A DNA stretch of 64,000 nucleotides from Flectobacillus roseus. GTDB lineage: Bacteria > Bacteroidota > Bacteroidia > Cytophagales > Spirosomataceae. The notes beneath the pieces were generated by a model, which worked only from the letters and a program-made list of their open reading frames with translations, was not told the DNA's origin and made no database searches. A program made the translations under genes and the position numbers. Below, piece after piece: positions 24,579 through 34,188 of the stretch. The stretch is from assembly GCF_030056665.1 (NCBI RefSeq), contig NZ_JASHIG010000003.1. One strand, 5' to 3'. Position 1 is the first letter of the stretch, and each line of letters opens with the position of its first letter.

Positions 24579-25328
24579 CTAGTTTACGACATATTTCCCA
24601 TCCGATGCAATAGTCACTTTAGGAAGTTTGTGGGTAGTTTCGAAGTATTGATACCCTGGTTTTAGCCAAGACCAAAATTCAATTAAGTCATTATTGGCGC
24701 TAAATTCTTGTTTTAAGGCATTGTAATTGTCATCACTCAATTTTGTCGGGAAAATATGAACAGGAATATCATTTCCACTATTTTTTGCTTTGATTGCGAA
24801 AAGATACAATTCGTTGATAAGTTCGTCACCAACAGGGATACAGCCAATGGTCAAACAAGAACCGTGGATAAAGATATTGTCGCCTGGGTTGACAGGGTCA
24901 GCAAATTTAAGGTCGGAAGCATTAGGATAACCTACTCTAAACGAAAGGATGTATTCACTTTGAGGATTGAAAGCATTTACGGTGTAAAAACCTTCGGGCA
25001 TTTGTCTGTCACCAGAGCGGCGTTTAGGGCCTAAGACACCTGTAGTGGCACAAAAATCATAGGTTTTTGCCAAAGTATATTGTGCGCTTTCTTGGTTTTT
25101 GACCCAAACTTCAAGAACTCTTTCTTTCTTGAACGCTCTGATATACATATCATACTTTTGCGTATTGATACCTTTTGATTTTAATAAATCCTCCACAGCC
25201 TTTCCTTTGAGTTTGACAGCTTCGCGTACACGCGGGAACTGTAATTGTTTTGTGTAAAAAGAAGGATTTGTCTGAGCAAAACCTCCAAAGCCTAAAAGTG
25301 TAATAAAGGCTAGGAAAATGTGTTTCAT
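24579..25328 (-). CDS. YafK-type L,D-transpeptidase (YkuD domain)
   Basis: This 249-residue protein has a signal peptide (ending FGGFAQ). It has the YafK/ErfK order: RAFKKERVLEVWVKN, GPKRRSGDRQMPEGFYTVNAFNPQSEY and the catalytic block FIHGSCLTIGCIPVGDE, where His and Cys of HGSCLTIGC are the active site (Cys in TIGC is the nucleophile). Such enzymes make 3-3 crosslinks in peptidoglycan or link or release envelope proteins in the periplasm. The branch and substrate are not fixed by sequence. It is monocistronic with its own terminator. Confidence 0.9.
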   Translation of the reverse strand: MKHIFLAFITLLGFGGFAQTNPSFYTKQLQFPRVREAVKLKGKAVEDLLKSKGINTQKYDMYIRAFKKERVLEVWVKNQESAQYTLAKTYDFCATTGVLGPKRRSGDRQMPEGFYTVNAFNPQSEYILSFRVGYPNASDLKFADPVNPGDNIFIHGSCLTIGCIPVGDELINELYLFAIKAKNSGNDIPVHIFPTKLSDDNYNALKQEFSANNDLIEFWSWLKPGYQYFETTHKLPKVTIASDGKYVVN

Positions 25329-25567
25329 GGTTCGGATTGAATATTAAAGGTTCAAATAAATTTAAAAGTCAATTAGTAAGCTTATGACGTGTTTATGTGT
25401 GAAAGTCTCACAAACAAGGTACAAAAAAGTGTGCAAAAGTCAAGGAAGAGTCAGAATTCCTTAAATGCCAAATTTAATAGTTGACATCAGATTTTCTCAA
25501 AAATATTTTATTGAATTGACCATATAGCGTAACTTTCCAGCTTCAAAATGGAATCCTATACACAACA

Positions 25568-25861
25568 ATGATTACAGCCTCTTATTTGAAAAGTACCTTG
25601 TCGGAAGAATTTCCCCCACAAGATTGTAATATATTTCTGAAAGCACTTTGGTATGATGCGAAAGGCGATTGGGAATCTGCTCATGAAATAGCTCAATCAA
25701 ACGAAGGAAGTCAACCCTACGATCGCTTGCACGCCTATTTGCATCGCAAGGAAGGCGACAACTGGAATGCCAACTATTGGTACTCACGTGCCAAGTCCAA
25801 AATGCCATCCTATTCATTAGAAAAAGAATGGGAAAATTTAGTGGTTGAACTACAACGATAG
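25568..25861 (+). CDS. Small conserved protein preceding metF
   Basis: This 97-residue soluble protein has no signal peptide. It contains FLKALWYDAKGDWESAHEIAQSNEG, RLHAYLHRKEGDNWNANYWYSRAK and LEKEWENLV. The W-Y-D..W-x-x-A-H and H-A-Y-L-H-R-K-E-G-D words are those of a small family of unknown function found in many bacteria. Its helical layout resembles a single TPR-like unit. The gap to metF is only 27 bases in the same direction, so they are probably one operon, but that gives no clear clue to its job. Confidence 0.75.
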   Translation: MITASYLKSTLSEEFPPQDCNIFLKALWYDAKGDWESAHEIAQSNEGSQPYDRLHAYLHRKEGDNWNANYWYSRAKSKMPSYSLEKEWENLVVELQR

Positions 25862-25888
25862 ATTTAATTTTTTAATTACGACTTATAA

Positions 25889-26842
25889 ATGACGAAAATT
25901 ACCCAATATATAGAAGAAGCAAAAGGGAAAACACTCTTTTCAATTGAGATTATTCCTCCTGTGAAAGGTGAAAGTATTCAAACATTGATGAATAATATTG
26001 AGCCTTTGATGGAGTTTCAGCCTCCTTTTATTGAAGTTACCTATCACCGAGAAGAATTTATTGAAAAGGTCATCAATGGAAGAATCGAGAAAATACCTAC
26101 TCGTAAGCGCCCTGGAACGGTCGGAATCTGTGCTTCGATTATGAACCGATTCAAGGTAGACGCGGTACCCCACGTGATTTGTGGAGGTTTTACACAAGAG
26201 GAAACCGAAGATTTTTTGTTTGATTTACATTACATTGGTATCGATAATGTATTGGTGCTACGTGGTGATCCTGTGAAAGGTAATGCTGCTTTTGTGCCAG
26301 AGAAGGGAGGCCATGCTTATGCTAGTGAGCTACTAGAACAAGTGGTAAGTATGAATCAAGGAAAGCTTTTGCATGAAGAAACCGAAAGTACCCCAACAAA
26401 CTTTTGTATCGGTGTGGCAGGCTATCCCGAAAAGCATTTTGAAGCTCCCAACTTCCAAGTTGATTTTGAATACCTAAGAAGAAAAGTTGCGTTAGGCGCT
26501 GATTACATTGTCACTCAAATGTTTTTTGACAACCAAAAGTATTTTGATTTTGTGAAAAAATGCCGTGAAGAAGGAATCAATGTCCCAATTATCCCAGGAC
26601 TTAAACCTTTGGCAACTCGTAAACAATTGACTGTATTGCCAAGAATATTTCACTTGGATATTCCAATAGATTTGGTCAATGCTGTAAATGCTTGCAAATC
26701 GGACAAAGATGTCAAGCAAGTGGGTATCGAATGGTGTATCCAACAGTGTAAAGAGTTGATGGATTTTGGTGCGCCAATTTTACATTTTTACACCATGTCA
26801 AAATCAGAAAGTACGCAAAAAATTGCTCAAGCTATTTTTTAA
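25889..26842 (+). CDS. metF: 5,10-methylenetetrahydrofolate reductase MetF
   Basis: This 317-residue enzyme opens KTLFSIEIIPPVKGESIQTL with the catalytic Glu region. It has FIEVTYHRE, IDNVLVLRGDPVKG (FAD site), FCIGVAGYPEKH, GADYIVTQMFFDNQKYFDF and PIIPGLKPLATRKQL, the conserved MetF order of an (alpha/beta)8 barrel. It reduces methylene-THF to 5-methyl-THF, the methyl donor for MetH at 3.4-7.2 kb. Length fits the bacterial form without the eukaryotic regulatory domain. It follows a small gene by 27 bases and ends with a strong terminator. Confidence 0.97.
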   Translation: MTKITQYIEEAKGKTLFSIEIIPPVKGESIQTLMNNIEPLMEFQPPFIEVTYHREEFIEKVINGRIEKIPTRKRPGTVGICASIMNRFKVDAVPHVICGGFTQEETEDFLFDLHYIGIDNVLVLRGDPVKGNAAFVPEKGGHAYASELLEQVVSMNQGKLLHEETESTPTNFCIGVAGYPEKHFEAPNFQVDFEYLRRKVALGADYIVTQMFFDNQKYFDFVKKCREEGINVPIIPGLKPLATRKQLTVLPRIFHLDIPIDLVNAVNACKSDKDVKQVGIEWCIQQCKELMDFGAPILHFYTMSKSESTQKIAQAIF

Positions 26843-26867
26843 AAATAGTAAATAAAAACTAAGGGAA

Positions 26868-26900
26868 AGGTAGGCTTCTTGGAGTCTGCCTCTTTTTTTT
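26868..26900 (+). terminator. Intrinsic terminator of the metF operon
   Basis: A nine-pair stem (26868-26876 with 26883-26891, two G-U pairs) and a TTTTTTTT run (26893-26900). Confidence 0.85.
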
Positions 26901-26986
26901 AGGGTCAATTCATTAGCGGAAAGCTGTTTTCAAAACCATTTAAACAGTTTCATCATGAATTACTCAAAGAATCCAAGTTACTTGAT

Positions 26987-26994
26987 TATTTTTG
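26987..26994 (+). promoter_or_regulatory. Candidate -7 box of the large kinase gene
   Basis: TATTTTTG fits TAnnTTTG, 45-54 bases before the kinase start. Confidence 0.35.
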
Positions 26995-27038
26995 AGACAA
27001 TAGAATCCAAATTAATTACAAACTCATTTAAGAGATAG

Positions 27039-30000
27039 TTGTCATACATGGTAATACATTTACAATCCTTTATACGATTTATAGTACAAAAGAGAAAAAT
27101 ATTTCTTGGACTGGCTTTGCTAACTTTTAGTATGGCTTTTTTGGTCTATTTTTTAAGTGAAAAGGGACCCGTAAGTGCTACCGAAGATAAGTATCTGTAT
27201 GACGTTCAGCAGAAGGTACAGGAGGAAGTAAATGTTTCGCAGGAAGATTTACGTAAAATAATCGCTACGCTACAAACACTAGGGCCTAAGCCTCAGTTTT
27301 CTCAATTTGCTGTTCAGGCGACACATCCGTATTTTATTTTTAAGAATCACGCTCTGATTTATTGGTCAGATTCAAAATTTGTTCCTGAATATGAAAAAGT
27401 AAGAGGTACTTATACAGTTCGTTCATTTGAAATCGACAGGAATAAATTTGTGGTAAATCATGCGCAAACAGGTGAGTATGAAATATTTTCGCTGATAGAA
27501 CTGTTTCGATTATACGAATCAGAAACCAACCATCTGAAATCTACCTATAATCCTGCGATTTTTTCGATAGACCCACAAAATTTAAGTGTCGAGAAATCTA
27601 CGAATCCTCACTTAAACATTCATACCGAAGATCAGATATTTTTATTTGTGGTTACCCCACCCAAGGCCGATAGCTTAAAAAATCAATCAATTCCTGTCAA
27701 TGTCATTGTGCTTGGTGTATTGGGGTTATTTTTATTGACCATATTCGTATTGAGTCTGATTTGGGTATTCAATCATGAGCACCAATATGAGAAGGCTTTT
27801 TTGCTTTTAGTTGTTTTTTTAGTGGGATTGAGGGGTGTAATGCTGTTTTATTCCTTGCCTTTTATTTTTTACGAAAGCAACTTGTTTAATCCCAAGTTTT
27901 ATGCTTCATCGGCTATTGTACCTTCTTTGGGTGATTTAATGCTCAATTTGATAGTAATATTTTTCTTGTTGTTGTACTTGGTGAATTATTACTACAAAAT
28001 GAAATTCTATTTGTGGGTGATGCACGTTTCTCAAAGTCTAAAAATAACCATTGCCAGCATTTTTGTCTTTCTGAGTTTTTATATTTACAAAAGCCTCTAT
28101 TTTGTACTAGTCAACATTTATATCTTCTCGCAATACCGACTAGATCTGTCTCTCAGTATTGATTTTTGGGACAGACCTCTCAAAACCTCCTGTATTGGTA
28201 TATTTTTGTTGGTAAGCTTAGTGTATTTCCTAGCGACGCATGTGCTTTTAAACTTATTTATCAAGCTTTTACGTTTGACAAAGCCAATGGTTTATATGGC
28301 CTTGTTGCTTGTGACGTCTTTGCTTTCTATGGTGTTTTGGGCTTTGTTATTAGATATTGGAATAGGGGTGTTGAGCTTACATGGCTTGTACATAGGCCTG
28401 ATTTGTTGGATGCAGTTTCCACGATATCTCTATACTTTTCGATATCAAACGACAATCTATTTCTTTTCGGCGTCAATTATTTGTGCGGCTATGGCCACCA
28501 ATGTGGTTTATAAACAAGCCAGTCGGAGAGATTTGGTAATGAAACAACAATTAGGGAAAAAGTACTTAGCCGAAAATGATGAGATAGGGGAGTTTCTACT
28601 GAGCAAACTTGTTACTCAAATTAAGGAAGATACAACTCTGATGAAAATTGCTCGAAAAGCGCTTTTACCAAGAGAACAAGTACAGAATTATGTCAAAAAA
28701 TCATTGTTAGATAACTACTTTGATTATTATGATGTAGAAATATCGGTATTTGATCCAGCTGGTAATTCGCTTACAAATGTAGAAGGATCTTCTAATTATG
28801 CAGCGTACGAAAAGGAGTATAACAAACCCAAATATAAAACCAATTACCCTGACTTATTTTTCATTAATGAACCTCGCAATGGGTTTGTAAAACAGTATGT
28901 TGAGTTTGTTCCATTGGAGACCAATTTTGATGAAAAAGTAGGATATATCGTGCTAGATTTGCGTGAGCGTGATGGTATAACAAAAGATGCTTTTTCTGAT
29001 TTGACGATGTCTGATGGCTCCCAGCTGGAATTAGGTAATTTTAGTTTTGCCGTTTATGAAAACGGACGCATTGTGAATTCAGGCGGGAAAGGGTATAATT
29101 ATGAAAGAAAAATGCCTTTATCTGTCTTAAATAATCCTTTTTTGTTTTCTGAAGGTATTACTTATAGCGGATTCAAACACTTGGGTGTAACTGGTAAAAA
29201 TAATCGAAAAATTATCGTTTCGTCAGAGGAAATGACGCCTTCTGGGCTATACTCCAATTTTTCATTCTTGTTTTTAGTATTAGTAGTTACCATTATTTGT
29301 GTGATGTTGCTGTATTCGGTTCGATATGGTTTTACTCGTATGAATGTAAGTTTGGCAACCAAGATCCAGATTTATTTGAATGTAGCATTTTTACTCCCTT
29401 TGATTTTAGTGGTGGGGATCACCTTAAGTATTATCGGAACAAAATTGGCTGAAAGTCAATCTCAGTCCTATCTGAGTCAGACCGAAAATGTTAGTATCAG
29501 TGTATGGCCAGCGGTGGATAAATATGCTCAAGGCAAAATGAGCGAAGAGTTTTTGTCGGACACTTTAACAAAAATTGTTTCGAATAGTAAAAAGTTTGTA
29601 AGCATTTTTGATACAACAGGGAAGTTACTAGCAACAAACAAAAACCTGATTTATAGAACCAATATGGTTTCAAAATTCTTGAATCCACTGGCCTATATCA
29701 AGTTGATGGAAGAAAAGGAGCTAAAAGTAAGTTTGAGCGAACAACTGGGTAATTTGACATTTACTACCTCCTTCCTCGGAATACGTTCGAACGAGGGGCG
29801 CCTGTTAGGAATTATTAGTATCCCTTTTTATGATGCGAAAGTGTGGTATGAGAAAGAAGTAAGTGCTGTAATTGGGTCATTATTAAATGCCTTTACCACA
29901 ATTTTCGTGATACTATTACTCTTATCATTCTTTGCCTCTAATGCACTTACGGTTCCTTTACGGATTATTACCAATAAATTACGAAAAATAGATTTGAGTA

Positions 30001-30785
30001 AAACCAATGAGGCATTAAGCTGGCGCTCTGACGATGAAATAGGCGTTTTGATAAAAGCTTATAACCAAATGCTAGTCAAGTTAGAGGAATCTAAAATTGC
30101 TTTGTCAGACTCCAATAAGCAGTCAGCTTGGCAACAAATGGCAAAACAGGTAGCGCATGAAATCAAGAATCCTTTGACACCAATGAAGTTATCCTTGCAG
30201 TTGTTGCAACATAAGCTTTCGCGTGGGGTAACGATTGATGCCGTTCAAATAAAAGACCAGATAGATTCGCTTACGGGTCAGATAGATAACTTGTCTTACA
30301 TTGCTAATTCTTTCTCAGATTTTGCTCGAATGCCTATTCCTAAGCAAGAGGTTTTTGACATTGTCGCAGAAGCTACCATGGTGATTAATCTATTTTTGGA
30401 GGACAAAACCATTCGTTTGATTAAGGATATTCCTGCAAATTCGATTTATGTGGTTGGAGATCGACATCTTACAGGAAATATTATTAAAAACCTGATTGTA
30501 AATGCCATTCAATCAGTGCCTTCGCACCGAAGTCCTATTATTACGGTACGCCTCATTAGAGGAATCGAGGCCATAACGTTTAGTGTAACCGATAACGGTA
30601 TAGGTATCCCAGAAGAAGACCGCAGTAAAATTTTTATGCTTGATTTTAGCACCAAAGAACAAGGTTCTGGCGTTGGACTTGCACTGGCAAAATGGGTTGT
30701 TGATAATGCCAAAGGTAGCATTTGGTTTGATACACAAACTAGCACAGGTTCGACCTTCTATTTTACCTTACCTTTGAATCAATAA
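27039..30785 (+). CDS. Very large multi-spanning sensor histidine kinase, NtrY-like
   Basis: This 1248-residue kinase starts at 27039 or at 27048. It has a first helix (residues about 19-40) and an extracytoplasmic region to about 215. A block of about eight hydrophobic helices (about 220-490) precedes a second extracytoplasmic sensor region (about 510-750, FFINEPRNGFVKQYVEFVPLETNFDEK), further helices near 755-775 and 790-815, and a third outer region (about 815-960). A HAMP-like segment follows, then the DHp domain with the phosphoacceptor His1040 in QVAHEIKNPLTPMKLSLQ and the ATPase domain with NLIVNAIQSV, DNGIGIPEED and GSGVGLALAKWVVDNAKG. The H-E-I-K-N-P-L-T-P-x-K form is the NtrY type. 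No response regulator gene is adjacent, so the partner is elsewhere. Confidence 0.92.
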   Translation: MSYMVIHLQSFIRFIVQKRKIFLGLALLTFSMAFLVYFLSEKGPVSATEDKYLYDVQQKVQEEVNVSQEDLRKIIATLQTLGPKPQFSQFAVQATHPYFIFKNHALIYWSDSKFVPEYEKVRGTYTVRSFEIDRNKFVVNHAQTGEYEIFSLIELFRLYESETNHLKSTYNPAIFSIDPQNLSVEKSTNPHLNIHTEDQIFLFVVTPPKADSLKNQSIPVNVIVLGVLGLFLLTIFVLSLIWVFNHEHQYEKAFLLLVVFLVGLRGVMLFYSLPFIFYESNLFNPKFYASSAIVPSLGDLMLNLIVIFFLLLYLVNYYYKMKFYLWVMHVSQSLKITIASIFVFLSFYIYKSLYFVLVNIYIFSQYRLDLSLSIDFWDRPLKTSCIGIFLLVSLVYFLATHVLLNLFIKLLRLTKPMVYMALLLVTSLLSMVFWALLLDIGIGVLSLHGLYIGLICWMQFPRYLYTFRYQTTIYFFSASIICAAMATNVVYKQASRRDLVMKQQLGKKYLAENDEIGEFLLSKLVTQIKEDTTLMKIARKALLPREQVQNYVKKSLLDNYFDYYDVEISVFDPAGNSLTNVEGSSNYAAYEKEYNKPKYKTNYPDLFFINEPRNGFVKQYVEFVPLETNFDEKVGYIVLDLRERDGITKDAFSDLTMSDGSQLELGNFSFAVYENGRIVNSGGKGYNYERKMPLSVLNNPFLFSEGITYSGFKHLGVTGKNNRKIIVSSEEMTPSGLYSNFSFLFLVLVVTIICVMLLYSVRYGFTRMNVSLATKIQIYLNVAFLLPLILVVGITLSIIGTKLAESQSQSYLSQTENVSISVWPAVDKYAQGKMSEEFLSDTLTKIVSNSKKFVSIFDTTGKLLATNKNLIYRTNMVSKFLNPLAYIKLMEEKELKVSLSEQLGNLTFTTSFLGIRSNEGRLLGIISIPFYDAKVWYEKEVSAVIGSLLNAFTTIFVILLLLSFFASNALTVPLRIITNKLRKIDLSKTNEALSWRSDDEIGVLIKAYNQMLVKLEESKIALSDSNKQSAWQQMAKQVAHEIKNPLTPMKLSLQLLQHKLSRGVTIDAVQIKDQIDSLTGQIDNLSYIANSFSDFARMPIPKQEVFDIVAEATMVINLFLEDKTIRLIKDIPANSIYVVGDRHLTGNIIKNLIVNAIQSVPSHRSPIITVRLIRGIEAITFSVTDNGIGIPEEDRSKIFMLDFSTKEQGSGVGLALAKWVVDNAKGSIWFDTQTSTGSTFYFTLPLNQ

Positions 30786-30811
30786 ACTCGGTGGGTAATA
30801 TCCACAAAAAT

Positions 30812-30846
30812 AAAAAGAGGTCGGAGCTTAGCTCCGACCTCTTTTT
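30812..30846. terminator. Perfect bidirectional terminator
   Basis: A 17-bp stem (30812-30828 and 30830-30846) around a single base, with a GAGGTCGGAGC core and A/T flanks. It serves both the kinase gene and the convergent HNH gene, whose stop codon it overlaps by two bases. Confidence 0.9.
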
Positions 30847-31441
30847 ATTTCTCATCATCCAATTTAACGTGGCCCCAGTTTTCACCAGAACGAATACGGT
30901 TAAGTTGTGTATGAGTGATGCCAAATTGCTTTGCAATCATTTTCAGACGGTTTTTGTCTGAGCGAAGCATCTTTTTAATCATCAAAACCTTACTTTCTGT
31001 GAGTTTGTAGTTTTTGGTTCTTCTTGGAATAACTTTGTCTCTCACAGCTGGATTATCACGGTTATGAATGGTCATTTCATCACGTGTAACCCATTTCAAA
31101 TTTTCCCAGTGGTTGTTAAGCTTGTCGTGGTCGAGGTGGATGACAAATTTCTTCTCATCCGAGTCTTTTTTCAAGAAAAACTCAGCCACAAGTTTATGTA
31201 CATAGCGATTCAAGGACTTATTGCCTCTTGCTCTGATATTCAATGATTTATATCCTTGAATTTTTGAGCCAGCAATAATTTCGCCATTTACAGGGTCATT
31301 TTGGAAACTTTTAAGTCTTCCATAGTTGGATACCTGATAACGAGGAGGATTTTCTACTTCAGTGAACGGAATATCCACCCATTTCTCGTTCCAGAAACTA
31401 CTGATTTTGTTGATTTTCAACGCTGTTTTCTTTTCTGTCAT
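30845..31441 (-). CDS. Stand-alone NUMOD4/HNH homing-endonuclease-like protein
   Basis: This 198-residue protein begins its first domain with NEKWVDIPFTEVENPPRYQVSNYGRLKSF, a NUMOD4 motif of HNH homing endonucleases. Next is the HNH core: RYVHKLVAEFFL then VIHLDHDKLNNHWENLKWVT, where the canonical N-H-I-D-G reads I-H-L-D-H, keeping the His and Asp. The C-terminus KLTESKVLMIKKMLRSD to IAKQFGITHTQLNRIRSGENWGHV is a helix-turn-helix that should bind DNA. Such proteins cut DNA and often ride in introns, inteins or phages, but here there is no intron, split gene or phage neighbour. It may be a domesticated DNA-binding or regulatory protein. Confidence 0.85.
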   Translation of the reverse strand: MTEKKTALKINKISSFWNEKWVDIPFTEVENPPRYQVSNYGRLKSFQNDPVNGEIIAGSKIQGYKSLNIRARGNKSLNRYVHKLVAEFFLKKDSDEKKFVIHLDHDKLNNHWENLKWVTRDEMTIHNRDNPAVRDKVIPRRTKNYKLTESKVLMIKKMLRSDKNRLKMIAKQFGITHTQLNRIRSGENWGHVKLDDEK

Positions 31442-31979
31442 GGGTGTAAAGATTAAGGATTATACAAATAACAACAACTAAACCTATTGTACAATTGGTT
31501 TGTTTCTAATCAATTAAATTTTGTAAAGTAAGTAACGTAATTAACATGATTTATAGGCTAACTTCTTGAGGTTTCGAGCGTATGCTACTCATCTAGCATC
31601 ATTAAGTAAATAAGCAAAATTTAAGAAATTTTACCCGTCTTAGGCTTTATGCTTTAAACAAAAAGAGTCAAAGAATTTCTTTCGAAATTATGAATACATT
31701 TTACCTAATGCCTAGGGCTTGTAGCCTAAAACTTGTGAACACAATACTTAATAAACCTCATTTAATAACTATAAATCAAACATGGTCAAAGATAATTGAT
31801 TTATTGTAGCGAGCAATCTAACTATAAGATTACGAGAGTTTGTCGTTTTATTGGGTTAGGTCTAATCAAAATATAGCACTCTATGATAACTCAACATCTA
31901 GTGATTTTGTTTCAAGCAATTCGTCATAAATATAACGAACTGCTTGAGTAAATATATCAAAATTAGAATTAAAAATTGC
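31442..31979. other. 538-bp spacer with one dispersed repeat
   Basis: No coding frame is convincing. The block 31604-31735 is a copy of the AAGTTAGTGGGC element (diverged head AAGTAAATAAGCAAAATTTAAG, left TTAGGCTTTATGC, right ACCTAATGCCTAGGGCTTGTAGCC). The remaining AT-rich sequence shows nothing I can name. Confidence 0.55.
31604..31735. repeat. Copy of the AAGTTAGTGGGCAAAATA element
   Basis: Alignment by eye to 53404-53540 shows shared head, shared loop words (ATTTCT..ATGAATA..TTTTACCTAATGCC) and shared end (GGCTTRYWGCCTAAA). The loop is as well conserved as the arms. Confidence 0.6.
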
Positions 31980-34022
31980 TTATAATTCAAAAATTTTACA
32001 CTCTCCTGCTAACAAGCTATTAACGATAAATACACCGTTTGATTGCGTAACATTTTGTAATGGCGATGCAAAAGTTGAAAAAATATTTTTGAGTTCTGTA
32101 CCGATTAATGCTCCTTTTAGCTCAATAGCCGTAATATCTTGCTCAATATCTAGGTTTGCAAGAAATACGAAGTTGCCAAGTCCTTCAATTTTCCAAGCAA
32201 TTACTTTATGTTGGTTTTCTGCTGATGGACTAATCAACCAATGTATTTTTTGATGAATAATCTTAGGCATTAGCTGGTCTGCAATTACCTTTATTTGCTC
32301 TAAATTATGGAATAACGTTCCATTTTTCCCCCATATATACGGTCCATGGGTAGCTTTGGGTCCTTCGTCGAGCTGAAAAACATATAATTTTGTATAATTT
32401 TCGTTTGGTGCAGGTACAGGATGTGGGTCGCGCTGTTCGTAACCCAGACTCATGTACGAGGGCATATCCGTTAGAAATAATGCCATGAAAAGACGCAATT
32501 CGTTTCCTTTTAGATAAAATTCATCAAAACGAGGGTCGTCCTTATCAGCGGTCATTATTGTAAAATTAGGCGCAAAACTACGCGTTTGTGCCAATTCATG
32601 ATAACGAGCAAATTCTGCTATAAATCTTGGTGAGCCTACTACCATCGACTGTAAGTCACCAAGGGTAGAATCTGTATCTGAACCTTCCAAATGTTCTTCT
32701 TCAACTCCATACGCCATTTCGTTGGGAGGAGCCAAGAAGCTTTCTGCAAAATACCCAAACGAAGGCTTATGTTGTCGAACAAAATGTTTGATGTATTTAT
32801 GAATATCGTAATACAAATCAGGATTTTCAGGCGTACCTTCTGGACGCATCTGCACGTGTGACATATCGCCACGCATAAAATCAAAATTGAAATCGAGCGC
32901 AAAAGATAAGTAACGATTAGCTACATACTCCCAAACTTCTACGCGAGGTTTTTCAAAGTCAATTTCCCAATCTGCATTATTATTTTTAGCTTCATGAAGC
33001 TTAAATCTACCCAAAGGCCCAAAAACACGAGACATCGCTTGTGGCTTAGCAATAACATAATCGCGCCATACTCTTCCGTCTTCATCAACTGTTTTTGCCT
33101 CGTCGTGTGGATCTACCGCCAAACCACGATATGGTGGTGCCATTGTGGCAGGCACAGGCTCATAACCTTCTTCAAACAAATAGCTGATAAACTGATTACG
33201 GCGTCCATTTCGTCCCCAAAGGTCTTTTTTCTGACCAAATAATACTAATATTCGATCTGATTCACTGATTTGAGTATTGTCAAAAAATGCCTGAACATTG
33301 TCTGGGTAAGGGATATCGACCGAAGCACCTACTTTTTGTAAGAACTCAAAAATACGTTCCTGAACTTTTAGATGTAAATTTTCTTCATGGTTTAAAATCT
33401 CGAACTCTTTTCGTTGTAACCATTCAAAATACTGAGGGTTGGCAAGGGCGATTTCCGAATAACGATCAGTATGTGGAATCACGTCCATGCCCACAGTTTT
33501 GCCTAAAGCATGTAAGATATTGACTACCACTTTCAATTGCTTTTCGACAGTATCCAAATGAGGATAGTAGCTTGCTAATTCGGCATCATAGAACTCAGGA
33601 TTGATGTTCCAACCAGCCATACCATACAAACTTGCGACTACACCACATTCCCAAATAGGCAATAAGTGAATTGAAGATTGTGAAGCAGGCAACGTGAGAG
33701 AGTACTTTACTACATTCCAAAAGCTCTGAATCGTTCGAACATTGATACCAACCATATTTACCGTTTTGAGCCATTGTCCATCAGGCAGTGACTTTACAGG
33801 ACTATCTACGGTATTGTTGGGGTTAATGGCTTGATAGAAAGTGGCTTGTCCCAACTTTCGCTCTAGTAAATAAGCTATTTGGGCGCTTGGAATCTTAACG
33901 GCCAATTCGGGCAAAAGATGCGGTATAAATTGACTTTGTCCATTGAGATAGGGCGCAATTAAGTGCTGCTGATTGTTTGCCCATAGCTGGCAAAAATCAT
34001 CATGTGTATTTGGGATATTCAT
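31980..34022 (-). CDS. Divergent GH13-like alpha-amylase-family protein
   Basis: This 680-residue protein has no signal peptide, so it is probably cytoplasmic. The alpha-amylase barrel motifs can be traced: region I GKTVGMDVIPHTDRYSE (Asp180, His184); region II LDFNFDFMRGDMSHV with the catalytic nucleophile pattern R-x-D (Arg385, Asp387) and His390; region III SFGYFAESFLAPPNE with Glu428 as likely acid/base; and a possible region IV near GSDTDSTLGDLQ. Around them are PIWECGVVASLYGMAGWNI (barrel start) and FLTDMPSYMSLGYEQRDPHPVP. The C-terminal 70 residues look like a beta-sandwich domain. It is not close to any subfamily I can name. It could process a glycogen- or trehalose-type sugar. It is monocistronic. 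Confidence 0.7.
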   Translation of the reverse strand: MNIPNTHDDFCQLWANNQQHLIAPYLNGQSQFIPHLLPELAVKIPSAQIAYLLERKLGQATFYQAINPNNTVDSPVKSLPDGQWLKTVNMVGINVRTIQSFWNVVKYSLTLPASQSSIHLLPIWECGVVASLYGMAGWNINPEFYDAELASYYPHLDTVEKQLKVVVNILHALGKTVGMDVIPHTDRYSEIALANPQYFEWLQRKEFEILNHEENLHLKVQERIFEFLQKVGASVDIPYPDNVQAFFDNTQISESDRILVLFGQKKDLWGRNGRRNQFISYLFEEGYEPVPATMAPPYRGLAVDPHDEAKTVDEDGRVWRDYVIAKPQAMSRVFGPLGRFKLHEAKNNNADWEIDFEKPRVEVWEYVANRYLSFALDFNFDFMRGDMSHVQMRPEGTPENPDLYYDIHKYIKHFVRQHKPSFGYFAESFLAPPNEMAYGVEEEHLEGSDTDSTLGDLQSMVVGSPRFIAEFARYHELAQTRSFAPNFTIMTADKDDPRFDEFYLKGNELRLFMALFLTDMPSYMSLGYEQRDPHPVPAPNENYTKLYVFQLDEGPKATHGPYIWGKNGTLFHNLEQIKVIADQLMPKIIHQKIHWLISPSAENQHKVIAWKIEGLGNFVFLANLDIEQDITAIELKGALIGTELKNIFSTFASPLQNVTQSNGVFIVNSLLAGECKIFEL

Positions 34023-34188
34023 AGATTAATATAAAAATGGATAATGGAACGTAACAAATGTCAGTAATACTGAAACTATTAGTTCTCTTAAATTTGTTTT
34101 AAAAGTAAACAAATTCTTGAAAATTACATATTTTTTGCCTTTGATATTACTTCAAGTAATAGAGTAAGGAAATGATATATAAATACTT

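Noticed and set aside
30845..31441. Phage or integron remnant marked by the HNH gene
   Set aside because: No integrase, terminase, capsid or attachment-site sequence is found around it, and neighbours are housekeeping genes.
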